64,000 nt of DNA from Inquilinus limosus. GTDB lineage: Bacteria > Pseudomonadota > Alphaproteobacteria > DSM-16000 > Inquilinaceae. The notes beneath the pieces were generated by a model that had not been told where the DNA came from, ran no database searches, and was given only the letters and a program-made list of their open reading frames with translations. Shown piece by piece: positions 34,437 through 44,076 of the stretch. How positions within the stretch are numbered: position 1 is the stretch's first letter; every line of letters starts with the position of its first letter. The position numbers and the translations under genes were made by a program. The stretch lies in the NCBI RefSeq assembly GCF_002195995.1, contig NZ_NHON01000009.1, positions 54,512 through 118,511 on the forward strand. Direction: 5' to 3'.

Positions 34437-35009
34437 AGCCCCGCGCCGCCAGGGCGGGTCGAGCGTCAGGATCGTGTCGTAGACCGGGCAGCCGGGGTGA
34501 TGCGTGCCCTGCAGATAGCCCAGGCTCATCAGGAACTCGTTGACGATCTCGCCGCCGGTGAAGCGGAAGGTCTTCTTGAACAGCTTCACCCATTCCGCCT
34601 TGGTCAGCGGGTGATGGGCGTCGAGCCAGGCGGCGAAGCTGCCATGGCTGTCGCGGATCGCCTGCAGCCTCTTGGCATTCTCGATCGCGGCATCGACCTT
34701 CAGCCGGTTACGGATGACGCCGGGATCGGCCAGCAGCCGGGCGCGGTCGGCGTCGCCGAAGGCCGCCACCTTGTCAATGTCGAAGCCGGCATAGGCCTGG
34801 CGGAAGGTCTCGCGCTTCTTCAGCATGAGGTCCCAGGACAGGCCGGCCTGGTTGATCTCGAGGATCAGCCGCTCGAACAGCACTGCATCGTCGCGGGCCG
34901 GGAAGCCGTATTCGGTGTCGTGATAGGCCTTGTGCAGCGGGTCGCGCCCGGCGATGGCGCAATAGCCCTTCAGCGGCGCCGGATCCGTCACTGCTGCGCT
35001 TTCGTCCAT
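34434..35009 (-). CDS. tag: DNA-3-methyladenine glycosylase I
   Basis: Removes 3-methyladenine from DNA. 191 residues from the ATG giving MDESAAV. The four zinc ligands of Tag are visible: the cysteine in GYCAIAG, the histidine in KAYHDTEYG, and the histidine and cysteine in HHPGCPVYD near the end. AGLSW at about residue 65 supplies the base-stacking tryptophan, and KKTFRFTGGEIVNEFLMSLGYL is conserved. The last residues and the TAG stop lie in the end of a repeat element, so the native tail may have been altered. The start overlaps the DUF1467 gene by 22 bases. Confidence 0.93.
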   Translation of the reverse strand: MDESAAVTDPAPLKGYCAIAGRDPLHKAYHDTEYGFPARDDAVLFERLILEINQAGLSWDLMLKKRETFRQAYAGFDIDKVAAFGDADRARLLADPGVIRNRLKVDAAIENAKRLQAIRDSHGSFAAWLDAHHPLTKAEWVKLFKKTFRFTGGEIVNEFLMSLGYLQGTHHPGCPVYDTILTLDPPWRRGA

Positions 35010-35254
35010 GATTCCGCCCAGTCCCGGAAGGAGAACACGTTCTCGGTGATGAGGACGTCGATCACCACCCATAGCACGACGGTGATGGCGGTGGTGATCA
35101 GCACCTTGCGCCAGATCCGCGGATTGGCCGGCGCCCCGACCTGATGGCCCGGCTGCGCGTCGTCGACCTCGGGCCGCACCCCCCAGGGCAGGACTGCGAA
35201 GATCACGGTCCACCAGATGATGACGAAGACGACGATGCCGCTGACCAGGCCCAT
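34988..35254 (-). CDS. DUF1467 membrane protein
   Basis: 88 residues with two membrane segments, VFVIIWWTVIFAVLPWGV at the start and VLITTAITVVLWVVIDVLI later, plus the conserved stretch WGVRPEVDDAQPGHQVGAPANPR-like residues between them. Function is unknown. In many alphaproteobacteria it lies between the epimerase gene and proS, and this copy keeps that order although other genes have been inserted on both sides. Confidence 0.88.
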   Translation of the reverse strand: MGLVSGIVVFVIIWWTVIFAVLPWGVRPEVDDAQPGHQVGAPANPRIWRKVLITTAITVVLWVVIDVLITENVFSFRDWAESWTKAQQ

Positions 35255-35446
35255 CTGGTTCCCTCCCGGAGTGTTCCCGCCTGCTTACCCGCCTGGCGCG
35301 CGGCGAGATATGGGTCTTTTCGTCCTGGCAGATCTGCCGCGGGCATCCGGCAAGTTCCGGCGATAGCATTAAATCGCATCAAATGCCCTGGTGAAGCCGA
35401 GACGGCCATCCTATCGTTCAGGCTTATTTTTCATGAGGCCTTTGTC

Positions 35447-36964
35447 ATGGATATTCTCGGAACGGACAATCCCGATACTCTCACCGGCACCAGCGGCGAC
35501 GACCAGATCGAGGCGCTGGCGAGCAGCGACGTCGTCAGCGGTGGCGACGGCAACGATTCGCTCGACGGCGGGTCCGGCAACGACCAGCTGCTGGGCGGCG
35601 CGGGGTCGGACGACCTCTATGGCGGCACCGGGCGCGACCTGCTCAACGGCGGCGCCGGCGCCGATCTGCTGTATGGCGGCGATGGCATCGACACCGTCGA
35701 CTACAGCACCAACAGCACGGCCATCGCTGTCGACGGCGGCCGGGTGACCGGCGGCGGGGACGCGGCGGGCGACCGCCTGGACAGCATCGAAAGCGTCATC
35801 GGCACCGCCTTCGCCGACGCGATGCACTTCACCGGCGCCTGGTCCCTCGACGGCCGCGGGGGCGACGACATCCTGAGCGGAGCGGACACGCTGCTCGGCG
35901 GCGACGGCAACGATACGTTGAGCGAGGGGCACGAACTGCATGGCGGCGCCGGTGACGACACCGTCACCGGGTCAGTCGGAGCCCTGCTGTTCGGTGACGA
36001 CGGCAACGACCTGTTCCGTGGCCCCGCCGCGACCATCGACGGCGGCGCCGGAACCGACACGTATCAGATCTCGCTGTCCTCGGTGGGCGTCAACCTGGCC
36101 AAGGGCTATGTCAGCTCGGCGGACGGCGTCACCCTGATCAGCAATGTCGAGAACGTCACCATCGACGAAGGATCCGATGTCCGGATCACGGGCACCGACG
36201 GCGACAACGTCCTCATCCTCACCCGGGGCGGCGGCGACAATACCCTGCTGGGCGGGGCCGGCGACGACACTCTCATCGGCGGCGGCGAGGTCACCCGCTT
36301 CGTCGGGGGGGCCGGCGCCGACCATTTCGAGGTCGTCGGCCTCGCGGAATACGCCTATTTCTACTACAGCGACAGCACCGCCGGGGTGAACGTCAACCTC
36401 TCGACGGGCCTGGCGACCGGCGGCGAGGCGCAGGGCGACAGCTTCGAGCTCCGGGACGATACCGTGACCGGCCTGATCGGTTCGCAATTCGACGACACGT
36501 TGCGGGACAGCGACGTACGCGACCTCCGCTATCCCCACCAATTCGACGGCATCGTCTATGGCGGCGCCGGCAACGACCGGATCATCGGCGGCCTCGGCCG
36601 GGACTGGCTGAGCGGCGGTACCGGGGCCGACACCTTCGCCTATGAGAAGATCGCGGACACTGCGGACCGCCTGGGCGGCGAGGATCGGATCATCGACTTC
36701 TCCTCGGCGCAGGGCGACAAGATCGACCTCAGCGCCATCGATGCGGACGACAATTCCACCAATGGGCGGACGCCCTTCACCTTCGTCGGCCAGATCGGCT
36801 CGGATCCCGATGTGCTCCACGTCGGCGAGATCGGCTACACCCATCAGGGCACGAACCTCATCGTGTATATCGGAACATCGCAGATCGTCGGCCCGCAAGG
36901 CTACGCGGCAGCGATCTATCTGCAGGACGTGTCGAGCCTGACGGCCGGGGATTTCGTTCTCTGA
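35447..36964 (+). CDS. RTX calcium-binding protein, probably secreted by a type I system
   Basis: 505 residues made largely of RTX nonapeptides GGxGxDxLx: a block at about residues 30-80 (GGDGNDSLDGGSGNDQLLGG), single or short runs at about 140-200 and 260-300, and a final block at about 365-400. Calcium folds these into beta rolls outside the cell. The end (GADTFAYEKIADTADR, GGEDRIIDFSSAQGDKIDLS) is the serralysin-like C-terminal domain with an uncleaved type I export signal. There is no protease HExxH motif and no N-terminal signal peptide, so the role is unknown. Neither ABC exporter nor adaptor genes are nearby. Ribosome site GAGG. Confidence 0.88.
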   Translation: MDILGTDNPDTLTGTSGDDQIEALASSDVVSGGDGNDSLDGGSGNDQLLGGAGSDDLYGGTGRDLLNGGAGADLLYGGDGIDTVDYSTNSTAIAVDGGRVTGGGDAAGDRLDSIESVIGTAFADAMHFTGAWSLDGRGGDDILSGADTLLGGDGNDTLSEGHELHGGAGDDTVTGSVGALLFGDDGNDLFRGPAATIDGGAGTDTYQISLSSVGVNLAKGYVSSADGVTLISNVENVTIDEGSDVRITGTDGDNVLILTRGGGDNTLLGGAGDDTLIGGGEVTRFVGGAGADHFEVVGLAEYAYFYYSDSTAGVNVNLSTGLATGGEAQGDSFELRDDTVTGLIGSQFDDTLRDSDVRDLRYPHQFDGIVYGGAGNDRIIGGLGRDWLSGGTGADTFAYEKIADTADRLGGEDRIIDFSSAQGDKIDLSAIDADDNSTNGRTPFTFVGQIGSDPDVLHVGEIGYTHQGTNLIVYIGTSQIVGPQGYAAAIYLQDVSSLTAGDFVL

Positions 36965-37007
36965 TCGACCGAGTGCGCGGGGCGGGCGCGGTTCGCCGCG
37001 CCGCTCC

Positions 37008-37276
37008 CTAGCCCGTATTTCTCACACTCCCTATGCCCAGCGTCGTCTTGTGGCGAGTCGGATGCGGGGGCGGGACGCGAAAAGCGTATAGGGACATACG
37101 GTTGAGCGTCCTGCGCCCGCAGGCGGCCGCCACAAGACGACCCTTCGGGCCGGTTGAAAATGCCGGCAGGGTGCGTCGAACGGCTTGCCCGATGCTTAAG
37201 CATCGCGCTGCGCCGCTCTCCTGCCCCGTCGGCATTTTGAACCGGCGCTGGGCACAGGGAGTATGAGAAATGCGGG

Positions 37277-37280
<4 letters not shown>
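37008..37280. repeat. 273-base inverted-repeat element with two internal hairpins
   Basis: The ends are 35-base inverted repeats that match at 32 positions, 37008-37042 and 37246-37280. Inside are two separate long hairpins. The first is closed by GTCGTCTTGTGGC and its exact complement (37042-37054, 37129-37141). The second is closed by CCGGTTGAAAATGCCG and a complement with one mismatch (37150-37165, 37230-37245), with the 16-base palindrome CGATGCTTAAGCATCG inside. A single strand would fold as a three-way junction. A 77-codon frame crosses it but shows no protein-like features. It contains the stop codon of the epimerase gene. Confidence 0.8.
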
Positions 37281-37681
<401 letters not shown>

Positions 37682-37722
37682 GCTGCGCTCCCCCCGGGCT
37701 GGTTCCTGCCCTGCTCCATAGT

Positions 37723-37810
37723 GTCATGCCCGGGCCTGACCCGGGCATCCAGAGACTGTCGATGCCGCTCCGGGTGGCCCCTGGATTGCCGGGTCAAGCC
37801 CGGCAATGAC
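37723..37810. repeat. Intergenic palindromic repeat, GTCATGCCCGGGC type
   Basis: Two small hairpins in mirror layout: the left arm starts GTCATGCCCGGGCCTGAC and ends GCATCCAG; the right arm starts CTGGATTGCCGGGTC and ends GCCCGGCAATGAC. This is a common intergenic repeat in alphaproteobacteria. It lies between the RNase J stop and the epimerase start. Confidence 0.85.
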
Positions 37811-37844
37811 AGGAAAAGGGGCGTAAGAGGCGGCCCTTCGCGCC

Positions 37845-39521
37845 CTACAGCCGCACCAGATGCACTTCGGTGACCGGCTTCTTGCCGTGCCAGTTGCGGA
37901 TCGTGCGCCGCACCGTCACCCGTGCCGCCTCAGTGATCGCGGTGTCGTCGTTGCGCTGGGCCCGCGGCAGGGAGCCGATCGCCTGGCGCACTTCCTCCGC
38001 CACCTCGGCCTCGCTGTCGGCCTGGTCCTCGGCGTCCTCGATGCCCAGCAGCGCCACCTTCGGGTCGGCGGCCAGGCGGCCGTCGCGGTCCAGCACCAGG
38101 GTCACCACCGCGGCGCCGTTGTGGATGATACGCTGGCGGTCGCGGATCGCCTCGCCACCGATCGGCACCAGATGATGCCCGTCCAGCGCCAGCTTGCCGT
38201 GCTCGACATTGTCGACGATCTCCAGCGGCCCCGGCGCCAGGCGGATCAGGGCGCCGTTGCGCGGGATCAGCGTCTGCTTCACCTGCCCGGCCTCGGCCAG
38301 CGCCGCATGGGCACGCATGTGCCGCTCCTCGCCATGCACCGGCACCACCGCCTGCGGCTTCAGCCACTGGTAGAGCGTGGTCAGCTCGTCCCGCGCCGGA
38401 TGGCCGGAGCAATGGACATTGGCGTCGTCCGGCGTGATCAGGGTGATGCCCTGCCCGACCAGCGCGTTCTGCACTCGGCCGATCGCCTTCTCGTTGCCCG
38501 GGATCTCACGGGCCGAGAACACCACCGTGTCGCCCGCTTCCAGCGTGATGTGCGGGTGGCTGTCGCCGGCGATGCGCGACAGGGCCGACCGCGCCTCGCC
38601 CTGGCTGCCGGTGCAGATCAGCACGATCTTGTCGCGCGGGATGTAGCCAACCTGGTCCTCGCGCACAAAGGGCTCCGGCAGGTCGGTCATGTAGCCGGTG
38701 GCCTGCGCCGCCTCCATGATCTTCCATAGCGACCGGCCGACCAAGGCGCATTGCCGCCCGGCCTGCTGCGCCGCCAGCGCCACGCTGTGGATGCGCGCGA
38801 CGTTGGAGGAGAAGCAGGTGACGACGACGCGGTTCGTCTGCGCCGCGATCACCTCGGCCAGCCCCTTGCGCACATCCTCCTCTGAGCCGGAGCGGCCGGG
38901 GTTGAGGGCGTTAGTGCTGTCGCCCATCACCGCGACCACGCCCTCCTCGCCGAGCCGGCGCAGCTTGGCCTCGTCGGTCGCCGCGCCGATCTGCGGCGCC
39001 GGGTCCAGCTTCCAGTCGCCGGTGTGGATGATGTTGCCGTGCCGGGTGCGGATCACCAGGGCGTTCGGCTCCGGCACCGAATGGGTCATGGTGATGAAGC
39101 CGACGCCGAACGGGCCGATCTCGACATCGCCGCCCAGCGGCACCTCGATGATCGGCACGCGGTCGGCGAAATCGGTCTCGCGCAGCTTGATCCGCAGCAC
39201 CGCGGCGGTGAAGGGCGTGGCATAGATCGGGCAGCGCAAATCGGGCCACAGATGGGTGATGGCGCCGATATGGTCCTCATGGGCATGGGTGACGACGAGG
39301 CCCAGCAGCTTGTCGCGCCGCTGCTCGATGAACACCGGGTCGGGCACGATCAGGTCGACGCCCGGCACCGATTCGTCGGCGAAGGTCACCCCGCAATCGA
39401 CCATCAGCCAGCGGCCCGCGTGACCGTAGAGATACAGGTTCATCCCGATCTCGCCGGCGCCGCCGAGCGGCAGGAAGTAGAGGGCGTCGTCGGGGCCGTT
39501 GGCCGCGGGAGAGGCATTCAT
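37845..39521 (-). CDS. rnj: Ribonuclease J
   Basis: 558 residues of the beta-CASP metallo-beta-lactamase family, acting as 5' exonuclease and endonuclease in RNA decay and maturation. The zinc motif is THAHEDHIGA at about residues 78-87, with the further ligand in THSVPEPNA and HTGDWKLD. ALVGRSLWKIMEAA and ICTGSQGEARSALSRIA are beta-CASP motifs, and HCSGHPARDEL and VPVHGE complete the active site. ATG overlaps the coaX stop as ATGA, so it follows the nuo-birA-coaX run. Confidence 0.95.
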   Translation of the reverse strand: MNASPAANGPDDALYFLPLGGAGEIGMNLYLYGHAGRWLMVDCGVTFADESVPGVDLIVPDPVFIEQRRDKLLGLVVTHAHEDHIGAITHLWPDLRCPIYATPFTAAVLRIKLRETDFADRVPIIEVPLGGDVEIGPFGVGFITMTHSVPEPNALVIRTRHGNIIHTGDWKLDPAPQIGAATDEAKLRRLGEEGVVAVMGDSTNALNPGRSGSEEDVRKGLAEVIAAQTNRVVVTCFSSNVARIHSVALAAQQAGRQCALVGRSLWKIMEAAQATGYMTDLPEPFVREDQVGYIPRDKIVLICTGSQGEARSALSRIAGDSHPHITLEAGDTVVFSAREIPGNEKAIGRVQNALVGQGITLITPDDANVHCSGHPARDELTTLYQWLKPQAVVPVHGEERHMRAHAALAEAGQVKQTLIPRNGALIRLAPGPLEIVDNVEHGKLALDGHHLVPIGGEAIRDRQRIIHNGAAVVTLVLDRDGRLAADPKVALLGIEDAEDQADSEAEVAEEVRQAIGSLPRAQRNDDTAITEAARVTVRRTIRNWHGKKPVTEVHLVRL

Positions 39522-40303
39522 GTGGTGGCGTTTCGCTCGTAGATGAGGCGCAGTCCGCGCAGGGTCAGTTCGCTGTCGATGTGGTCGATCATATGGGTCG
39601 CCTGGGCGAAAACGCTACCGAGGCCTCCAGTCGTCACCACCGTCACCGGCGGCGTGCCGGTCGGCGACAGCTCGGCCTTGATGCGGGTGATCAGGCCTTC
39701 GATCATGCTGAGATAGCCCCAGAACATGCCGGATTGCATGGCGCTGATGGTGCCGTAGCCGATCACCTGCTCCGGCCGCACGATCTCGACCTTCGGCAGC
39801 TGGGCCGCCACCTTGTGCAACGCGTCGAGCGCCAGCTGGGGTCCCGGGGCGATGATGCCGCCGAGGAAATCGCCATCGGCGTTGATCACGTCGAAGGTGG
39901 TGCCGGTGCCGATATCGACCACGATCAGCGGCTTGGGATAGCTGGCGCCGGCGGAGACGGCGTTGACCAGGCGGTCGGCGCCGGCCTCGCGCGGGTTGCG
40001 CAGCAGGTTCTTGATGCCGAGCTCGACCGACGGGTCGCCGACGCGCATCGGGTCGGTGCCGAAATGGTCGCGGCACAGCTTGGCCAGGTTGAAGGTGGCG
40101 GCCGGCACCACGCTGGACAGGATCGAGCGGGTGACGTCGACCGGGCGCAAGCCCCGCATCGCCATCAGCGAGACCAGCCACACGGCGTATTCGTCCGAAG
40201 TGCGGCGGCTGTCGGTGGCGATGCGCCACTGGCCCTTCTGCTGGGCGCCGTCGAACACCGCGAAGACGATGTTGGTGTTGCCCGCATCGATGGCGAGAAG
40301 CAT
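39518..40303 (-). CDS. coaX: Type III pantothenate kinase
   Basis: First enzyme of coenzyme A synthesis, 261 residues. LLAIDAGNTNIVFAVFD is the phosphate-binding start, GADRLVNAVSAGASYP at about 105-120 holds the pantothenate site with GADR, and VVDIGTGTTFDVINADGDFLGG-type residues at about 128-150 the second phosphate loop. It sits one base after birA and overlaps the RNase J gene by 4 bases. Confidence 0.95.
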   Translation of the reverse strand: MLLAIDAGNTNIVFAVFDGAQQKGQWRIATDSRRTSDEYAVWLVSLMAMRGLRPVDVTRSILSSVVPAATFNLAKLCRDHFGTDPMRVGDPSVELGIKNLLRNPREAGADRLVNAVSAGASYPKPLIVVDIGTGTTFDVINADGDFLGGIIAPGPQLALDALHKVAAQLPKVEIVRPEQVIGYGTISAMQSGMFWGYLSMIEGLITRIKAELSPTGTPPVTVVTTGGLGSVFAQATHMIDHIDSELTLRGLRLIYERNATT

Positions 40304-40304
40304 C

Positions 40305-41063
40305 TCAGCCCCTCCCGAAGAAGACGTCGCCTGCGGTAATGCTGTGCCGGCCGGTGTCGGTGCGCAAGATCAGAGCGCCGGTCGGGTCGATATGCTCGAA
40401 CACGCCCACCAGCGTCTCGGTCTCCAGCCGCACCGTGATGCGGGCGCCGAGGCCGACGGCGCGCCCCAGCCAGGCGGCGCGGGTGGCGTCGAAGCCCTCG
40501 GCCCGCCACTCCGCCAGGCGCCGGTCCAGCGCCGCGGCCAGCCGTTCCAGCACGGTCTCGACCGTCGCATCCTTGGCGCCGGCGGCATGCAGGCTGGTGG
40601 CGTTGTAATCGGCGAGCTGCGGGTAATGGGCGACGTTCACCCCGATGCCGGCGACGATCCAGTCGACGGATCGGTCCGGGGTGACCGCGGCCTCGAGTAG
40701 GATGCCGCACAGCTTGTCGCCGGCGATCTGCACGTCGTTCGGCCATTTCAGCTTCGGCTCGAGCCCGAAGCTTGCCACCGCATCGGCCACGGCGACAGCG
40801 ACCACGAAGGTCAGCTCGCCCGCCCGGCTGAACGGCACCTGCGGCCGCAGGATGGCGGTACAGTAGAGGTTGCCTTCCGGCGCGGACCAGGCGCGGCCGC
40901 GGCGGCCGCGGGCCGCGTCCTGCCGCCGGGCCGAGACGATGGTGCCGTGCGGGGCGCCCGCCGCGGCGAGCGCCCGCGCCTCGTCATTGGTGCTGCCGAC
41001 GCGGTCCCTTGCGTCGAGCCGCCAGCCTGTCGGCAGCGTGATCGAGAGTGAGCTGTCGGGCAA
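40305..41063 (-). CDS. birA: Biotin--[acetyl-CoA-carboxylase] ligase, catalytic type
   Basis: 252 residues with only the ligase and C-terminal domains. GSTNDEARALAAAGAPHGT, GRRGRAWSAPEGNLYCTAIL at about residues 52-71 (the biotinyl-AMP loop), KWPNDVQIAGDKLCGILLE and VAGIGVNVA are conserved. The DNA-binding helix-turn-helix of E. coli BirA is missing, so it cannot act as the biotin repressor. The only early start is TTG, which directly follows the TGA of nuoN. Confidence 0.92.
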   Translation of the reverse strand: MPDSSLSITLPTGWRLDARDRVGSTNDEARALAAAGAPHGTIVSARRQDAARGRRGRAWSAPEGNLYCTAILRPQVPFSRAGELTFVVAVAVADAVASFGLEPKLKWPNDVQIAGDKLCGILLEAAVTPDRSVDWIVAGIGVNVAHYPQLADYNATSLHAAGAKDATVETVLERLAAALDRRLAEWRAEGFDATRAAWLGRAVGLGARITVRLETETLVGVFEHIDPTGALILRTDTGRHSITAGDVFFGRG

Positions 41064-42530
41064 TCAGCCCCCGAACAGGCTGGCCGCGGCCGCCTGGGCT
41101 GCCCCGGTCAGCGGCGCCGGCAGCAGCCAGAACACGACGATGAACAGGGTCGAGACGGTGAGGATGGCCGGGATCGCGGCGCCTTCCGGCTTGTCGAAGG
41201 CGACCTTCGGCTCGTCGAAATACATCACCCGGATGATCTTCAGGTAGTAGACTGCCGACACCACGCTGGCCAGCACGCCGATCACCGCCAGCACGTAGAA
41301 CTGCTGCTCGATCACCGCCTTGAACACGTAGAGCTTGGCGAAGAAGCCGGCCAGCGGCGGGATGCCGGCCATCGAGAACATCATGATGACGAGCGCGAAG
41401 GCCAGGCCCGGGCTGGTCTTGCCGAGGCCGGCGAGGTCCTGGATGCCCTCGACCTGCTTGCCGTTGATGCGCATCGACAGGATCACGGCGAAGGCGCCCA
41501 GGCTCATCGGCACATAGATCGCCATGTAGACGATCACGCCGGTGATGCCCTGCTGGGTGCCGGCGGCGAGGCCTAGCAGGGCGAAGCCGACATGGCCGAT
41601 CGAGGAATAGGCCATCAGCCGCTTGATGTTCGTCTGCGCGATCGCGGCATAGGCGCCGAGGATCATCGACAGGGCCGAGGCGACGACGATGATCTGCTGC
41701 CACTGGCTGGTCAGGTGGCCGAACGGCTCGACCAGCACGCGGACGAACAGCGCCATGGCCGCCACCTTCGGCGCCACCGCGAAGAAGGCGGTGACCGGGG
41801 TCGGCGCGCCCTCATAGACGTCCGGCGTCCACATGTGGAACGGCACGGCCGAGACCTTGAAGGCCAGGGCGGCGCAGATGAACACCAGCCCGATGATCAC
41901 GCCCATCTGGCTGCCGCCCAGCACGCCGCCGGCCGCGGCCTGGCCGGACAGGGCCTGGGCCAGCGCGTCGAAGCTGGTGGTGCCGAGGAAGCCGTAGACC
42001 AGCGAGGTGCCGTACAGCAGCAGGCCCGAGGACAGGGCGCCGAGCACGAAGTATTTCAGCCCGGCCTCGCTCGACCGCTCCGAATCCCGGTTGAAGGCGG
42101 CGACGACGTAGAGCGACAGGCTCTGCAGTTCGAGGCCGAGATACAGCGAGATCAGGTTGTTGGCGCTGATCATCAGCATCATGCCGACCGTGGCCAGCAC
42201 GAACAGCACCGGGAACTCGAAGCGCGACATGCCCTCATGCTCGATGTAGTCGAGCGAGAGGATCAGGGCCAGCGCCGAGCCGATCAGCACCAGGATCTTC
42301 ATGAACACGGCGAAGCCATCGGCCACGAACATGCCGTTGAAGGTCACGGCCCGGCCGCCCTGCCCCATCACCAGCAGCGCCCCGGCGATGATGAAGGACA
42401 TCACCGCCAGCGAGGCGACGATCCGGGTCGACTTCTCGCCCAGGAAGACACCGATCAGCAGCAGCGCCATGCCGGCGCAGGCCAGGAAGATCTCCGGCAG
42501 GGCCGGCATCAGATCGGGAAGAGACACCAT
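41064..42530 (-). CDS. nuoN: NADH-quinone oxidoreductase subunit N
   Basis: 488 residues, about 14 membrane helices, one of the three antiporter-like proton-pumping subunits of complex [36 protein letters not shown] at about 220-255 (given here in part: [20 protein letters not shown]) is the conserved pump region, and [16 protein letters not shown] follows. It is the last gene of the nuo operon, 16 bases after nuoM. Confidence 0.96.
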   Translation of the reverse strand: MVSLPDLMPALPEIFLACAGMALLLIGVFLGEKSTRIVASLAVMSFIIAGALLVMGQGGRAVTFNGMFVADGFAVFMKILVLIGSALALILSLDYIEHEGMSRFEFPVLFVLATVGMMLMISANNLISLYLGLELQSLSLYVVAAFNRDSERSSEAGLKYFVLGALSSGLLLYGTSLVYGFLGTTSFDALAQALSGQAAAGGVLGGSQMGVIIGLVFICAALAFKVSAVPFHMWTPDVYEGAPTPVTAFFAVAPKVAAMALFVRVLVEPFGHLTSQWQQIIVVASALSMILGAYAAIAQTNIKRLMAYSSIGHVGFALLGLAAGTQQGITGVIVYMAIYVPMSLGAFAVILSMRINGKQVEGIQDLAGLGKTSPGLAFALVIMMFSMAGIPPLAGFFAKLYVFKAVIEQQFYVLAVIGVLASVVSAVYYLKIIRVMYFDEPKVAFDKPEGAAIPAILTVSTLFIVVFWLLPAPLTGAAQAAAASLFGG

Positions 42531-42546
42531 GGATCGGATCCCCGGA

Positions 42547-44067
42547 TCAGCGGACGGCCACCGCGACCGCGTCGGCGCGGCCGAGATCGGCGTGGTATTG
42601 GGTGACGAGGTGGTCGACCGAGACCGACATCACGTTCAGGAAGCTGGACGGGTAGATGCCCATCCACAGCACGACGATCGCCAGCGGCACGAAGAGGCAG
42701 ATCTCGCGCGGGCTGAGATCGGTCATCTTCCGCACGTCGTCGCGGGTGATCTCGCCGAAGATGACCTTGCGGTACAGCAGCAGCATGTAGGTGGCGCCCA
42801 GGATCAGGCCGGTCGCGACCAGGGTCGCGACCCAGGTATTCACCTGGAACAGGCCCAGCATGATCATGAACTCGCCGACGAAGCCCGAGGTGGCCGGCAG
42901 GCCGACCGAGCCGAGCAGCATGATCATGAAGAACACGGCGTATTTCGGCATGTTGGTGGCCAGGCCGCCATAGCGCGCGATCTCGCGGGTGTGCAGCCGG
43001 TCATAGACCACGCCGACGCAGAGGAAGAGCGCCGACGAGACCACGCCGTGGCTGAGCATCTGGAAGATCGACCCCTCGACGCCCTGCTGGGTCAGCGAGA
43101 ACATGCCGGCGGTGACGAAGCCCATATGCGCGATCGAGGAATAGGCGATCATCTTCTTCATGTCCTCCTGCGCCAGGGCGACGAGGGAGGTGTAGATGAC
43201 CGCGACGATCGACAGGCCGTAGACCAGCGGCGTCAGCAGCGCCGTCGCCTCCGGCAGCATCGGGATCGAGAAGCGCAGGAAGCCGTAGCCCCCCATCTTC
43301 AGCAGCACGCCGGCCAGGATCACCGAGCCCGCGGTGGGCGCCTCGACATGGGCGTCCGGCAGCCAGGTGTGGACCGGCCACATCGGCACCTTCACGGCGA
43401 AGGAGGCGAACATGGCCAGCCACAGCCAGACCTGCATGTGGTAGTTGAAATCCGTCGCCAGCAGCGTCGGGATGTCGGTGGTGCCGGCCTGGACGTACAT
43501 GGCCAGGAGCGCCACCAGCATCAGCACCGAGCCGAGCAGCGTGAACAGGAACAGCTTGAAGGCGGCATAGATGCGCCGCTCGCCCGAACCCCAGATGCCG
43601 ATGATCACGAACATCGGGATCAGCACGCCCTCGAAGAAGACATAGAACAGCACGTAGTCGAGCGCGCAGAACATGCCGATCATCATGGTCTCGAGGATCA
43701 GGAACGAGACCATGTACTCCTTCACCCGGCTGTGGATGCTCTCCCAGCTGGCGAGGATGCAGATCGGCATCAAGAAGGCCGAGAGGACGACGAACAGCAC
43801 GGAAATGCCGTCCACGCCCATGTGGTACGAGATGTTGAGGTCCGGGAACCAGGCCACCTTCTCTTCCATCTGGAAGCCGACCACCGAGGGGTCGAAGCCG
43901 AGCCAGACGGCGATCGTGAGGGCGAAGGTGACGAGCGTGGTCCACAGCGCCACCCAGCGCGAGGTGGCGGCCACGGCGGCCTCGCTGCCCCGGGCCAGCA
44001 GCAGGATCAGGGCTGCGCCGACCAGCGGCAGGAAGGTGGCGAGCGAGAGGATCGGCCAATTACCCAT
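42547..44067 (-). CDS. nuoM: NADH-quinone oxidoreductase subunit M
   Basis: 506 residues, about 14 helices. [20 protein letters not shown] at about residues 229-248 and [20 protein letters not shown] at about 292 are the antiporter-like motifs with the pump lysines, and the conserved glutamate lies in [12 protein letters not shown]. It works between NuoL and NuoN in the membrane arm. Nine bases after nuoL. Confidence 0.96.
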   Translation of the reverse strand: MGNWPILSLATFLPLVGAALILLLARGSEAAVAATSRWVALWTTLVTFALTIAVWLGFDPSVVGFQMEEKVAWFPDLNISYHMGVDGISVLFVVLSAFLMPICILASWESIHSRVKEYMVSFLILETMMIGMFCALDYVLFYVFFEGVLIPMFVIIGIWGSGERRIYAAFKLFLFTLLGSVLMLVALLAMYVQAGTTDIPTLLATDFNYHMQVWLWLAMFASFAVKVPMWPVHTWLPDAHVEAPTAGSVILAGVLLKMGGYGFLRFSIPMLPEATALLTPLVYGLSIVAVIYTSLVALAQEDMKKMIAYSSIAHMGFVTAGMFSLTQQGVEGSIFQMLSHGVVSSALFLCVGVVYDRLHTREIARYGGLATNMPKYAVFFMIMLLGSVGLPATSGFVGEFMIMLGLFQVNTWVATLVATGLILGATYMLLLYRKVIFGEITRDDVRKMTDLSPREICLFVPLAIVVLWMGIYPSSFLNVMSVSVDHLVTQYHADLGRADAVAVAVR

Positions 44068-44076
44068 GGGTCACCC

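Noticed and set aside
35500..36020. Tandem GGC-rich repeats taken as a CRISPR or minisatellite
   Set aside because: The repeats keep the reading frame and encode RTX nonapeptides; there are no identical repeats with unique spacers.
37033..37266. A 77-codon frame inside the inverted-repeat element
   Set aside because: It spans both internal hairpins, has no protein-like composition and no ribosome site, so the palindrome explains it better.
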